Of a DNA stretch of 64,000 nucleotides, positions 1 through 12,789 are shown in pieces. The DNA lies in NCBI RefSeq assembly GCF_002878395.1, contig NC_061122.1, positions 75,535,294 through 75,599,293 of the forward strand, written 5' to 3'. A model generated the notes under the pieces. It saw only the letters and a list, made by a program, of their open reading frames with translations. It made no database searches and was not told the DNA's origin. Origin of the DNA: Capsicum annuum (Eukaryota > Streptophyta > Magnoliopsida > Solanales > Solanaceae). The translations under genes and the position numbers were made by a program. Within the stretch, counting starts at the first letter, position 1; each line of letters opens with the position of its first letter.

Positions 1-122
1 ACAGAGTAAAGCACTATATGGGAAATAAAGAAGAAGTGAAGCGGCTAACTGATGTTAACCTGGATGAAGTCTAAGTAATCAAGGCAGTTATGTTATGCCA
101 CGATATTAAATTCAGCGTTGTG

Positions 123-136
123 TGGGAGGTAACCCA
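123..136 (+). other. Post-pol conserved motif TGGGAGGTAACCCA
   Basis: A near-invariant word that follows pol in plant Athila/Tat elements, usually written as TTGGGAGGCAACCCA. The same motif is at 32772-32785 in the second Athila/Tat-like element. It marks the end of pol and the start of the env-like region. Its function is not known to me. Confidence 0.7.
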
Positions 137-1474
137 TGTTTTTGTATCTATTTAACTGTAGGGTATTATGATTGTTCAATGTTTAGAACTAAAAGAATGC
201 AGTTAAAATCCAGAAGAGATGAAAAGGCTATATACGGACTCTTCAAGAGTTGTATCTATATAGTTCGACTCGTGAGTAGGAGCTATAATGACCTGGGAGA
301 TTAAGCAGAATTAGAAATTAAGTTTTGGATTTAGTATGACTCTCGATACGAGTTGTATCCCCTAGTTATGGATCATGATCAAGGGTTGTATCTATTCCAG
401 AATCTAGGTAAGCTTTAGAGAAATACGAGTCAAAGAAAGGACCCGTACGCCTGGGTACGAGTCATATACACCACTTGTACCCCATTTTACGAGGTTAGAT
501 CTCAAGTTTAACCCGGCCTAGACCTATAATTAAAATGGGGGAATTAGACCTAATAAGCCACCCGAGAACCCTAACTCGTACCCAAAGTTTTCCACCCTAA
601 ATTTTGAACTTCAATCTGCAAAATCAATTTGTTTCCAACTAAATCTAAGTACCAGCAACTTTGAATCAGTTATTTGGTGCAATTTTTAACTCGAATTGGA
701 AGCCTCTACAATCTAAAGTTGAAATCCTCCATTCTACACTGAGCAAGTAAGTTTTCAACTTATTTTTGTGGCATTATAAAGTAAATTAAGTAGTCTATGC
801 TATAGTATTCATGTGTTAAGTACAATTTATGCATATATTGGGCAGATTGATAGCATAATTTAGATATGTGTGTTGAAACCTTAAAGCGGGGGATGAATGA
901 GGGTTTATAAATGGGTTTTAGTTTGTTTATGTGTGAAATTGCTAGATACAACTGAATAAAGTAGTGGGCAGATTTGGAATTTCATCAGAGTCAACATTTG
1001 AAACTTTGAATTCTATGTTGTAGTGAATACGGAACTCCGTACGACTCATACCCATAATTACGGGAGTTATAATGAGACTTGTACCCACTGACAATATGGA
1101 AATCTGACAAAGTCAAAGTTCTTGAATGGACTCGATTTTACCTTATGAGTCGTATCTAGACCTTATGACTCATAAATAGTAATTGTACCCACCTGGGAAG
1201 AAAATAAACTGAATAAAAGTTTCTGACTAGATTACAGTTGTTGATCATAAGTTGTAACCAGCTAGTATGACTAGCGAGGAGGAGTCGTAAACTGTCCATT
1301 AAATAATGATCATGTATTGTCTAGGATTACAACTCAGGTCTACGAGTCATACCTAATGGGAACGACTGGTACCCACCACTCTAACCAACTGAAATCAAGG
1401 CATATTGTACTTTCAGTTTAAATTTTTGCTTTTATTTTTTTCTTAGTTACTAACTTAGTATATTTGCAGGAAAA
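137..1474 (+). other. Non-coding leader of the env-like region
   Basis: No gene is visible. The stretch carries many imperfect copies of a word like ACGACTCGTACC in both orientations, densest at about 330-570 and 1020-1390. The same word recurs in other LTR and UTR regions of this window. A short AG-ending pyrimidine tract at about 1430-1469 precedes the env-like ATG and could be a splice acceptor, as expected for a spliced env-like transcript. That reading is inference. Confidence 0.5.
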
Positions 1475-3560
1475 ATGCCTCCAAAGATTTCATATTCATT
1501 GAAAACTGAGAAAAATAAAAGAAATAAACAAAAGCCAGTGGAAAGTGAAAAAACTAGAGCATCCACAAGCTAGACTGAAACTAGCGGAGAGGATTATACT
1601 GTGACATGTTCCATGAAAGCTTGACAAAAAGAAAAACATGTAAACAAAGCTAAGTGGAAGAAAGTTGTACCCCATGATTTTGATACTCCACCACCTAAAG
1701 GACCAGGAAGAAAGAATGAAACTGTCTTCCCTACACCTGCACTTATACCAATTGACGATGATAATGATGAGTCTGAGTCTTGTTCAGTCGAGGAGACTGT
1801 AGAGGAAAGCCATTGTCCTGAGGTTGAGGCTAGCCAATATCTAGTCAGGAACCTTCACTAGCACTATCCCTTAACCCGGTACCCACTATAGAACAATGGG
1901 GTTGTATTGACTACAGGGAGAAAAGATCAATAGAGTCTTATACAAGAAGAGAAGAATGAATACTATGGGTATGACTAAAGTTCCTGAATTAATAGAATGT
2001 TTTAGATAGTATAGTTTTGATTGGATGATGAGATCTCCAGCACGATGTAGTAACGACTTGGTTAACGAGTTCTATGCCGCCTATAAGGTCAAGTTAAAGA
2101 GACAGTACCCATAGGGCATGATGTGTAAGAGAGGTAACCCTAGTTTTCCTTGAAAATTCATTTAGTTTGGGTCGATATATCTTTTCAAACTATAGGAAGA
2201 TTTTTGTATGGACTGACATATCACGCCTTAGCTAACATAGCAAAAAAGAATTATAGAATGGCAAAACTATAGAAGATTACCAACAAGACTTAAGGTACTG
2301 AGGACACGATGGTTATGTTCTGATGGATAACTGAGAGAATTGACTCACTTGGAGAACATGCCATTTGGGTTGTAGGAGGTATTAGGGAGTTGCATCAAAT
2401 AAAAAAGGGTAACCTCTATTTTTAAGGTAATGATTGGTGCACTATAGCCCATCACAGGCTATGTCCAACTACAAGGGATGATATATTGAGATCATTTTGG
2501 ACTGTGATGATAGTAGGGTTTACATTTGTGAATGATTTTGATGTGGGAGAGTCTGTGAATTAAGAGATAGGGCTATTACAAAGAAGAAAGCGCTACTCAT
2601 ATACCCCTGTACGATCATGAAGATATGTTTATCTGGGGGTATTAGAAATCTCAGGAGTCGATACCATGAGAGAGGACCACCAAACTTTTGATATTAGCCT
2701 AATTTGTGACACGGCCAATCCACTGGCCGTACTTATGAGCCAGCCAGCAGATGCCATGGTGGGAGCCTTCCCATAAGATTATCAGACATATGTTACTGCC
2801 ACTACTGAGGCTACCGAGGCGGTTATACGGACTGAGACTCCACCTTTATATGCAATGGGTAAGTCTAGTGCCTCACCGCTAGTCCAGTCTATGCCGCCTG
2901 GGCCATAAGGGATGCCTCTTAGTGTGATGATGATTTCTTAGGCTGCTTATATAGAGTTGGTAACTTAGTTAGCTATACTTATTGTGACAGTCAACAACAT
3001 GGAAGGTGGAGTACAAAGTTTTATGAAATGATAGTTGGAGATAAAGGATAGGCGTGTGTAGGGGCGCCAAGATATATTTGAGTCAAGAATGACTTGTCAG
3101 TTAGGTAGTGGGCAGACGCTCGATATTTTTGATATTTGAGTTGACATTGCTAATATAAATGTAATAAGTGTCGAGTTGTATAAAATGTTAGTGGTTGCTA
3201 ATCCTATAATAGATATTGTGATTCCCAGATTCGAGGTACAAAATATTTGCGAAGTACCAATAGATCCGCAGGTTGAGCAAACTGAGGAAGAGAAAAAAGA
3301 GAAGAAGAGAAAGAGGAAAGAGGACAAAGCTATGAGGAAAAAGGCTAAATTTTATAACATCTAGGATAAACCGGACCATCAGACATGGGTCCAAGATATG
3401 TCTTTGGGAGATGGTAGTTTAGGTACTTTAGTTCTTAATATTGAGGGAGTTTATATTGTACACCTACCTGTTGATGATCCATTCCCAATTGGGACAATAA
3501 CTTAGGATAGTGGGACCCGATCTTAGGGCCCACATGCTGATGTTGAATCTTCGATGCCTT
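1475..3560 (+). pseudogene. env-like ORF remnant of Athila-like element
   Basis: The reading frame opens with MPPKISYSLKTEKNKRN. A basic, lysine-rich N-terminus is followed by an acidic stretch (IDDDNDESES at about 1750-1785). A middle section contains phrases such as FYAAYKVKLKRQYP that resemble the plant-transposon-protein domain of env-like ORFs. The C-terminus is rich in Glu, Lys and Arg and probably coiled (about 3180-3360). Roughly fifteen stops and several frameshifts interrupt it, so it is dead. I see no signal peptide or clear membrane segment. The role of these plant env-like proteins is unsettled. The family call is moderate because similarity was judged by eye. Confidence 0.5.
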
Positions 3561-5163
3561 AAGATATTAGGTATGATTTTTTATCACTTCTTTCTTTTTT
3601 TAGCACTGAGAACAATACATTGTTCTTAAGTTGGGGTGGGGTACAAAAATTTGGGAGGATTTTAAAATTTTCAAATATAGCTAAAACTAAAAGTCCGTTA
3701 TGATTTGTAGGTCTGAAGCACACAGCTGAAATAGGGAGTAGATTAGCGCACCTACGGCAGCAAATGTTTTTGAGTTTGCATGATGATTTTTATTGATTTT
3801 TGAAATTTGGGGTTGTACTTAAATTTTTTATTTTTTTTATGATTGATAAAACACTACTGATGGTTGTCGATTTTTTATCCGATCTTGTGAAAAATAACGT
3901 TAACTATGCTAAAAAGTTTAAAAAGTTGAGCCCCCTTAAAATTTTGTTTAAATAATTGTGTGATTTGTATATTGTGTTGAAACTATTGAGTATCTGATAC
4001 TGGAATTAGGATTTGGAATAGTACAATTAGGGACAAAAAAACTATGGAGTTTGAAATCTTGTACTTAGTAATGTTGCCCTATGCAAGTGTGCGTAAAGTT
4101 TTCTGAGTTCCCAGTCATGTTAGAATCTAGAACTTGACTGGTTGCTTTTACCGATGTCTAGGATAGTTAGGTAGGAGGTTATCATAAGATCTTTTTATAT
4201 AAGTCTAATTAAGCCAAAAATTCTTGAACCAAATGAACAAATTCCTTTGATCAAAATATTCGAGATTTAATAGACCAAATTTTCTTTTTTCACCCATCAC
4301 CTTCCCGTTTAGCTTGAAATAAACCTCTTTTTGACCCTAGTCCCCCTGTGGTTACAAAGAACCTCAATTTAGGAAAATGCCAAAGTTGAGGGTAGGTATT
4401 ATAAGGGTGCATGAGAGCAAAACATGTATGAAGAAAGGGGATTTAAGAAAAATAGTTTTATCATGGGCAAGTTCGATGAAAAGCAAGCTAAGATAAGTGC
4501 AAAGTATAGAAAAAGAAAAAAATGATAAAAATAAGCACTAGAAAAGCCAAGCCAGGCCCAATTAGAATATGCTTAAAAGAAAAATGAGATAAGGAAGGAA
4601 AGAAATGAAAAAAGTGAAAAAAATTGTGAGCTCCAAGAAAATCGTATTGTCCCGGAGGCTTAGTAACTAAAAAAATTCCCCAAAAGGATATCCTACCAGC
4701 CTCTGGACTACGTTACAAGTCAAATAAAGTCCTATAGTGATCTTACCATGACTATATGAAACCTTGGGAAAAGACGATAAGGGCAAGCCTATGATATTCT
4801 ATGCACATCGTTGATACTTCTTTGTGAGAGATAGTGTTATTTGTTGTGTGGGATTTCTCTGAATGTGAGTGCACATGGATTACGCTACTAAGCCGCTAGA
4901 TTGTTTGATGAATGAAAAATAGGTCTATGCCCCAGTATCTATTACTAATGTAATGCCATCATCGTATCCCTTCGTGTTTTTGCATATGCTAAATTGCTAT
5001 ACTCAAGTTTCGGTTGCAAAATTTAAAATTAAGAGGGGAAAAACGTAATTGATATTTAATTCAAAAACCACTACCATGTGTTGTTTGAGATCTACCAATT
5101 TTAAGCATCGCCTCAGGGGTAGAAAATAGTATTTGGTTTGTTTGCCTAAGGACATTCAAAAGT
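3561..5163 (+). other. Non-coding stretch before the polypurine tract
   Basis: This is the long untranslated region typical between the env-like ORF and the 3' LTR of Athila/Tat elements. It includes a GTTGGGGTGGGG purine run near 3630 and A-rich tracts around 4500-4640. No coding potential is visible. Confidence 0.5.
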
Positions 5164-5175
5164 TTATGTTGAGGG
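5164..5175 (+). promoter_or_regulatory. Polypurine tract (plus-strand primer)
   Basis: TTATGTTGAGGG lies immediately upstream of the LTR start TGTTGATGTGG. It is degenerate relative to the usual AAGTTGGGGG seen at 36947-36957. It would prime plus-strand DNA synthesis during reverse transcription. Confidence 0.5.
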
Positions 5176-6703
5176 TGTTGATGTGGCATGGAAACACAAC
5201 ACTTTTGATGCTTAAAATTATAAAATTTATGCATGAACTTAGGGTATTTTTTAAGATATGATGCACTTTGGTATGAATTGCAGGTAAAATAGGCTTATAA
5301 CATAATTGGGAAAAAAAGAGAAAAAGACCTAAAAAAGACCAACTCCTATTAGTATACAAGTCTTCCATCAAGTTGTAATCATTTGATACGACCCGTATGT
5401 GGAATCATACAAGGGATAAAACAAAAATTCAAATCTAGAAAGTAAGTATGAAGTAGTTACAACTCACGTATCCCAGTCATAAGACAGGTAGAGGTCGTAT
5501 GATGAAGTTGTGAGCATAAAAAATCCAACCTACTATTCAGGAATAGGATTATCAGAAGTATACGAGTTATAAGTTTGAGAACAACTTGTATAGGGATATC
5601 ATATCACCACTAGTGTTCAATGCTGAAAAAGACTGATGTCCCAGGTGGATACAGATGAATTATACAAGTCATATACGTGGCTATGACTTGTAAGATAATA
5701 TCGTAAGCTGAATAAAGAGTTAAAGTCATAGAAAGATTAGACACTAGACTAGTTATGACATGGCAGGGTACGACTCATAAACTGAGGATATGAGTAACTA
5801 CTGAGTCATATTGAATGCCGACTTAACTTTACCTTTCTCATTTTGATAGGATTTTTATGTTATTTTGAGATACTATAAATAGCATATGGTTTATCTTTTA
5901 TTAGGTTGCTCATTGTGACATTATTTTACACATAGTTACTTCGTACTACATTATTTTCTTAATATTTAAGGTTTTATTAAATTAAAGACTTTGGCGTTTG
6001 TTAATCTTAATCTTGTACAATTGATTTTATGTGTTGTTCATTGATAATCATAGTTTCTTGAACAAATATAAGTGGCTAATCTCTTTAGCTAGGGTTGTGG
6101 GAACCCTGGCAGATTAGCTACATAGAGGAATTGTGAGATTAAATTATTTTAGGGTTTCTACATGAATTATAATTCTTATTTCTACTAATTAGCCTAAAGT
6201 AGCTACAGACACTTGAGATATCCTGTATTCATATCCATTAGATAACCAAGAAGCATATGATTGGGTAGCGAAGATTAAGACAATTGCATGATAACCAAGT
6301 ATGATTGGGGTCAAAACAAGGGGCAACCAAGAGACACTTTGAGACGATCAGAAAGTCAATGGGTGAAATTTATCTTTCGGATAATACCTAACATATAGGC
6401 TTTGCATATAAAACAAAAGAATAATTGGGTTGAACACCAAAAATTTACATAGGTAGGATGCTAGGGGGAACACACTCTTAGAATTCCTCTCATATTGGTT
6501 TTAACTAAAAAATTATCAAGAGTCAGTTACTATTTCCTACTGATAACAGCATCCCCCATTTACTTTTTTGTACTGCTCAAGGATTACATCAAGGCTAGAA
6601 ACTATTTATATTTTTGCCTTGGGATCGATCCCAACCTTGTTGGGTTATTATATTTGTAGTCAATCGCATTATATTTCTAGTGGAGGTGTAGTTTTGGGCA
6701 ACA
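5176..6703 (+). repeat. 3' LTR of the Athila-like element
   Basis: It starts TGTTGATGTGG after the polypurine tract and ends GGGCAACA, the same end as the LTR fragment at 41744. It contains a word-rich block at about 5374-5815, a TATA-like CTATAAATAG at 5873-5882 and a typical Athila 3' section with GGGATCGATCCC near 6623. The base after the end returns to RT coding sequence of the target element. The target duplication cannot be tested because the 5' LTR is outside the window. Confidence 0.65.
5873..5882 (+). promoter_or_regulatory. Probable TATA box in LTR
   Basis: CTATAAATAG lies about 60 bases downstream of the word-rich block and is a good plant TATA consensus. It plausibly drove transcription from this LTR family. 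No transcription start is visible. Confidence 0.45.
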
Positions 6704-9100
6704 TTAACAGAACTAATGAAATTGAAGAAACTGAATGACTAGTTGCATGAATTATTGGATAAGGGTTATATCCAACCTACTGTGTCACCTTAAGCTGATC
6801 CTGTCTTGTTTGTGAACAATAATAATGGGTCTATGCATATATTTATTTATTATTAACTGTTGAATAAGGTAATAATAAAGAATAGGTATCTTCTTCCTCA
6901 GCTTTAGGGATCTTTGAGATTGATTTGAGGTTCGGGTATTAGTAGTTGAGGATTAGAGCTTTGAATGTTCCAAACACAAAATTTTTAACTTATTATGGAC
7001 ATTACGAGTTCTTTCTCATGCCCTTCGGGTTTACCAATGCACCATACACGTTTATAGAGTTGATGAACCACATTTTTCAGACATATCTTAATTCTTTTGT
7101 CATTAGATTTTATTAATGATATTTTTAGTTACTCCAAGAGTGAGGCCAACCATGAGGAGCATTTGCCATTTGTACTTTAGAGGTTGAGAGATGAGAAGTT
7201 TTATGCTAAATTTTTTAAGTACGAGTTTTAGTTGAAATCTCTCTCTTTCTTATGTCATGTTGTGATCAAGGATGGATCATGGTCGATCCTGCTAAAATTG
7301 TAGTTGTTCGAGATTGCGGTAGACCTTTTTTCCCCACAAATATTTGGAGTATTATTGGGTTAGAGGTCTACTATCGATGCTTTGTTGAGATTTTTCCACC
7401 TATTGAGGTTCTATTAAATAAGTTAACTCAAAAAAAAATTTCATTTAACTGGTTCGATGCTTGTGAGTAAAGATTTGAAAATCTCAAAGGTTTATTTATA
7501 TTAGCACCTATCTTAACTTGGCCTATGGAGGACGTGGGCTTTAATATTTTCTGTGATGCTTTAGTTATTAGTTTAAGAGCCATTTTGATATGTAAGGGTT
7601 AGGTGATTGCATATGCTTCTCATTAGTTGAGGCCTCATCAGAAAAATTACTTTACCTATAGTTTAAAGTTATGTGCGATTGTATTTGCTTTGAAGTTATA
7701 GAGGTACTATTTGTATGGGGTCCTTTGTGATATCTTCTTGGATCACCGTACCCTTCAGTATTTAGTGGGATCTTACTATGAGTCATAGTCATTGTCTTAA
7801 GTTTCTAAAAGATTATGACCTTACTATTCTCTATCATTCCAGCAAGGCTAATTTTGTTACGAATGCCCCAAGCCAGACGTCGACTAGTATGGGTAGCTTG
7901 GTAGATTATTTGACCCAGAAGAGGCCATTGGCCTTAGATGTTATGTCTTTGGCTAACCAGATCGTTAGGCTTGATATTTTGACACCTTGTTATGTGATGG
8001 AATTTATGGAGGTTGTAACTTTCGTAATGGAGCAAATTTAGGCTCACCAGTTTGACGGTATTGGGTTGATAGTGAAATATGACAAGGTGTTAATATCGAG
8101 GCTAAGGAAGACTTACTTGACTCTGTGGTGTTTTTAGGATTAGATGACTAGTTTGAATTTGTCGAGTAGATGATTGGGGGAGATTAATCATAGCGTAGGC
8201 TCACTGTTCTATATGTTCTACTCATCGAAGAGTGACAAAGATGTATTATTTTTTGAGGTAAAACTACTGGCAGGAGGGTATAAGGAAGGATATAGGAGAT
8301 ATTATATCTTGTTGTTTATGTTATCGGCATCTGAATCACAAATATTTTAGTCTTAATGGTTTTCATTAGAGATTACCCTTTCCCAAGTTGAAGTATGAGC
8401 GAATCACTATTGAATTTATGACTAGGTTGCCTCGTACGTCTTGTGGTTTTTATAATATTTGGACTATCATGGATCAAATGAAAAATCTACCATTTCATTC
8501 ATATTTAGGTTTTCATCAGTGCTAATAGATTAGACCATATCTATGTTTGTGAGATAGTTAATCTCAATAGTGTACAAGTGTCTGTTGTCTCTAACAAAGA
8601 TGTTGTCTTCATATCTCACTTCTGGAAGGAATTTTAATAAGAGTTAGGTATTTGAGTTGATTTTAGCACAATTTTTTTCCACAAACTGATGGTTAGTTAG
8701 ATCTTACTATTTAGGTTTTGGAGTATATGCTACCTGGTTGTGTTATGGACAATAGAGGATAGTGGGAGTAACATATGGCCTTGGTGAAGTTTGCATGTAA
8801 TAATATCTATCCCCAGATTTTGGCGATTCTGGTATTTCCCTTGACTTTTGTTTGAGGACGAACTAGATTGTCAGTAGTGGATGTTGTATGGAGTTGATCC
8901 TATGAAATTTCATTTTTTATATGTTTTGACTATTTTACCCCTCCCCATTATTTCTACGTGAGTTGGCAAAATTTTCAATGCAATTTGAGGAATAATTTGA
9001 ACGAGGTTGTGGTTTTTAGATATTAAAAGTGGATCATACCTTTCTTCGATCAACATTTGTTGTTTTGTGTTTTGATGACAAAATGGACTACGTAGTAGAT
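6704..9100 (+). pseudogene. pol: Ty3/gypsy pol remnant (RT, RNase H, integrase)
   Basis: The fragment opens in the RT domain (DKGYIQPTVSP at about 6758-6790) and continues through [15 protein letters not shown] at about 7009-7053. RNase H-connection wording follows at about 7270-7470 and RNase H at about 7480-7930. Integrase traces run to about 8960. Stops and frameshifts are frequent. The YxDD box region near 7100-7120 is disrupted by a frameshift. Gag, protease and the front of RT are missing because the Athila-like element sits there. Clade is probably chromovirus/Tekay-like, judged only by eye. Confidence 0.75.
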
Positions 9101-10135
9101 TCGAAATGTTAATTTTGGGTTGGTAGACAAGTTGTTCTAATTTGATGGATTTAGATTTTGGATCTCATTTTGATCCTTGGTTCTTAAAGTTGTGAAATTG
9201 GGTCTCAGGGGTCAACTTTGTTAAAACGACCTCTATTCCAAAATGTAATATTGACATTACCTTTTAAGCACCAAATTTACTCTGGTTGCATATTTCTTTT
9301 GTCCTCACAGTATTCCAAATAAATCCTGAGGTTTTGATCTACAAATTTACAATTTTAACGAAGTTGGTGATGCATCATAAATCTTGTGCACCGGCTTTAG
9401 CGGCCCATTCATCTTTTAAGTAGAGGCCCAACTGGTAGCCCATTACCATTATAGCGGACCTTAACAATTTTAATGGTTTTCGCTTTAGCAGTAAGGGACT
9501 AGTTTAGCAGTCTCCCATTAATGGGATAGACCTCTTAAGAGATTAACCAACATCTTAAGAGATGACCTTTTTAGCGGTCATAACTGGTATTTGATTCTTC
9601 TTTCATTTTTGAGATTTTAAGCTTTAGGTTAAGAGATTGGTCAATTTCTTGCATCTTCAAGCTTGGGTAAGCTCTAAATCACTATTTTAATTATTTTACT
9701 TCTATTATTCTCGTTTAAAATCGTTAAATTATGATTACAAAAGTAGAATTTGGGGATTTTAGCTGGAAGGCCTTAAATGGTTTTTCTTTGATTTGAACCG
9801 AATTCATAATAGGATTTCACTTTATTTTTCTCCTATGGTTCATTTAATCATGGTTAAGGTATTTTTAAATGAAAATTTTAGTTTTACCCTATTATTTTGA
9901 TAACCCATTTTGGTGTCCCTTTTGACTCCATCAGAACAATAAGCAATATAGGCATTGTTAGTTTCCTTTTGATGCATTGATTCTGTATTTATATGTTTTA
10001 GGTAATTCTGAGGAAGTTCGTGAATGGGAAAGCTCTCGTGAAAAGTTTTAGACTTTGATTACATTATCACGAGGAAGGTTTTGGCTTAATTTTCTTCATA
10101 CTAGGTATGGTAGTTAATATTTGTATAAAATCATG
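9100..10135 (+). repeat. LTR, left part (split by Tekay-like element)
   Basis: Non-coding sequence follows the integrase remnant and precedes the Tekay-like insertion. It holds a block of TTAGCGGTC-like words at about 9395-9590, then pyrimidine-rich leader-like sequence. I infer that it continues at 19684-20940, because the combined order resembles one LTR and the right half ends directly in a PBS. The start is approximate. Confidence 0.45.
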
Positions 10136-12499
10136 TGTAAGACCCCGTAAAGTTCTTAGCATAAATCAGTCCTTTAGGCTTCCTAAGGGTTCCAAGGGTT
10201 AGAATATTTTAGCTAAGTATTCAAACATAGAGTCATTTTAGCCTTTGAAAGTTGACGATACTATTTCATGGACATTACGCCCATTAAATATGGATATTTA
10301 GGTTTATTCATGATCACGAAAGTCCATAGGTGGTTTCGGATAAGTTTCAGATTTTTTCAACTTCTTTTGAAGCTCTTTTGGAATCCTAAAATAGTGGATC
10401 AACGTGATCTTGGCGCGCTGTATGTACTATTGCATTGATAAATATTTTCCCCTTCTCCAAGCGTCAATTTCTAGTTAGTCGATGCAGACTTAATACGACA
10501 TATTGGCTATCACTTCGATGCCAACGATGCGGCACGTCAGTCTGTGAGTCGATGGTATAGTTTTTTAGTCATTAAAAGATGGCATCTTTGGGGGTATTTA
10601 TGTTTTTTTCCCTCAACCTTCAGTCCCCAAAACATAAAATTAATAACTTTAGGGAGCAAATAAACTCATTCTTTCTCAAATTTTCTCAAGAACAAAATAC
10701 TAGAAGCATCAATTTAAAATCAAGAACACAAAATTCCACCATCAATTTTTAGAAATTCCTTAACTAGGGCATGCAAAGTGTTTATCCAAGGGTTCCTTCC
10801 ACCCTTGGAGTCCAAGAAACTTCTTTAAAGTTCATGTTGAGTGATTTCATGATTTCCATGATTTGAATTAAGGTGTATTCATGATTTATTGCAAGATTCA
10901 TGTAGAGTTAGTTGATATATGTGCTTTATCATGTGAATCCATGTTAAAAGTCTTAGTATTATGTAATTGGAATTGAATCATGTTGCCTACATTTTTTTTT
11001 AGTATTATGTGCATATATTATGCCCTACAAAGGTTTGATGAATTGTCCATGTGAGTTGAATAGTTAAATTACATCATATTTAGAATGTATGCAAGTGTTT
11101 GCTTGAATGCCAAAATGAATGAATGATGACTAAGTAGATAGTTACTATGTCTCAAGAATTATGCCATGTCTTTTAAATTTATGCTATCAAGTCCTGGGGT
11201 ATTTAATACAAGACATTTTAGCTGATTGTCTAGAGCCATGGTTAGTCACAGAGTAGAATCAGTCATGTCTCGATCATTAGAATTTAGTCAGTTAACATAA
11301 TTCAGTAGTATTCCATCCGTCCACAAAACTCAGTGAACTCGTTCAGTTATACTATATGATCAGTAACAGTTCAGTCTAGCCTAGTACAGTTCAGTTATAC
11401 AACACGATCAGTAACAGCCTCGACTGAACCCAAGGAGTGCACTCACTTTCCAGTAGATGGTGAAATCTCTAGAAGCAGTCCATGCACTCCTAAACTATGT
11501 GTCCTGCGTAGGTTAAGACATTAACCTTCCAATTGAGGGTTTACGAGGTGATCTACCTACCAATTGAGGGTACCGCCATTTTTGTTCAGAGTACTTGCAA
11601 GATGAGAGTAACTCAATACTTATCCTTATCGTGGTATGATATTAGTATCTTTCCAACTGGGTTACAGGTTGAACCCCAGATTAGTTAGAGAAGTAGTATG
11701 TCGGTAAAATGATTACTTCCTACAATCTCAGTTTTAGATTTAGTCCTAGTATGGAACTTAGTTTAGTTCCACAAATTAAGGACTGTAAGGCACAGTTACT
11801 CAGGTCACTACATGACTCATTATAGTTTGACAGAATTAAGACTGTCAGATACACTCATTCAGTTACTATTAATCCAGTATTTAGTTTTATGATGATATCA
11901 GTACAGTTTACATATTCGTGCATGTACTCTCATTCAGTCATACTCATGTTATTTAGTTATTATTGTTCATGCATGAGAACCTATGCATTTTAGCCTACCT
12001 CACTGAGCATACCAGTACATTCAAAGTACTGACACATGTTTTTCTTTTATGCTATGATGTCTTATATCATAGGTTCAGACGCAAAGGCTCGCGAGCACCC
12101 ATAATAGTTTAGATTTTCTGCAATCAGAATAGTGGTGAGTCCTCATAGTTAGAGGACATAGTGGTTTTCAGTATTTGAGTATTATTTTTAGTAGTCAAAG
12201 TTAGTTGGGGGCTTGTCCAATAAACTCTACAGTTCAGACAGTAAGAGGCTGTTTAGACTAGAGTACTTTCAAATAGTTGTTCAGTTTTACAATACTTATA
12301 TTCAATTTTGTAACTTTTGTACTGTAATCAGATTTATTTGTAGATTTAAACCTTATGGCATATTTTCCACCAATTTTGGGCAATCCTTATAATATTTATT
12401 ACATAGTTATTACAACATGTACCAGTCATATGTTAGGTTACTGTCCTTTAGGATTATGAGCACCATGTAGTGTCTTAGATACAAACTCAAGGTGTTACT
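10136..12499 (+). repeat. 5' LTR of the Tekay-like element
   Basis: It begins TGTAAGACCCCG and ends just before the PBS. A block of words built on GATCAACGCGATC and GTCGATGC lies at about 10395-10560, followed by GGGGGTATTTATG. Downstream are CAGTT/CAGTA-rich sequence and GGTGAGTCCTCATAG near 12135. Compared with the 3' LTR it carries an extra segment at about 11195-11455. Confidence 0.85.
11341..11417 (+). repeat. Short direct repeat in the 5' LTR
   Basis: GTTCAGTTATAC plus GATCAGTAACAG occurs at 11341-11369 and again at 11389-11417, with a 48-base period. The repeat lies inside the segment that the 3' LTR lacks. Confidence 0.7.
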
Positions 12500-12503
12500 A
12501 ACT

Positions 12504-12515
12504 TTGTATTAGATC
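12504..12515 (+). promoter_or_regulatory. Primer binding site, initiator Met tRNA
   Basis: TTGTATTAGATC matches TGGTATCAGAGC at 9 of 12 positions and lies four bases after the LTR end. The following sequence also matches the usual leader of this family. It would prime minus-strand synthesis. Confidence 0.7.
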
Positions 12516-12789
12516 GTAAGGTTCAATAGTGTCTTATAAAGTGTTAAAGCTGTATCTAGTAGAGTCTTGTGCATGGGTATGTTGTGCGCTACACATATGG
12601 ATAGGAAGCTATGGGATATTTTAGGAAAAGTTTCCCTTCTTTCAATACTTATGTCGTGCGAGTGAGCAGGAGCTCCACTTACACTCTCTTTCTAATCTTA
12701 GCTTCTCTTTCATTTACAAAATATACCTCAAAAGAAGTCTTAGGTAAGAGGAATGGGAGACCTGAGCTCCTAGGCCGTCCATCCAGATC

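Larger units (their letters stand above)
1..6703 (+). mobile_element. Athila-like LTR retrotransposon, 3' part
   Basis: This is the downstream portion of a plus-strand Ty3/gypsy element whose 5' LTR, gag and pol lie left of the window. In order it holds the conserved post-pol motif near 123, a decayed env-like reading frame, a long non-coding stretch, a polypurine tract and a 3' LTR of about 1.53 kb. The right edge abuts a gypsy reverse-transcriptase sequence, so the element was inserted into another retrotransposon just upstream of its RT domain. Assignment to Athila/Tat rests on the post-pol motif, the env-like region and the LTR end shared with the fragment near 41744. Confidence 0.75.

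Noticed and set aside
1475..3560. Possible host gene with an acidic and lysine-rich protein
   Set aside because: Position between the post-pol motif and PPT/LTR of an Athila-like element, plus many stops, fits an env-like remnant.
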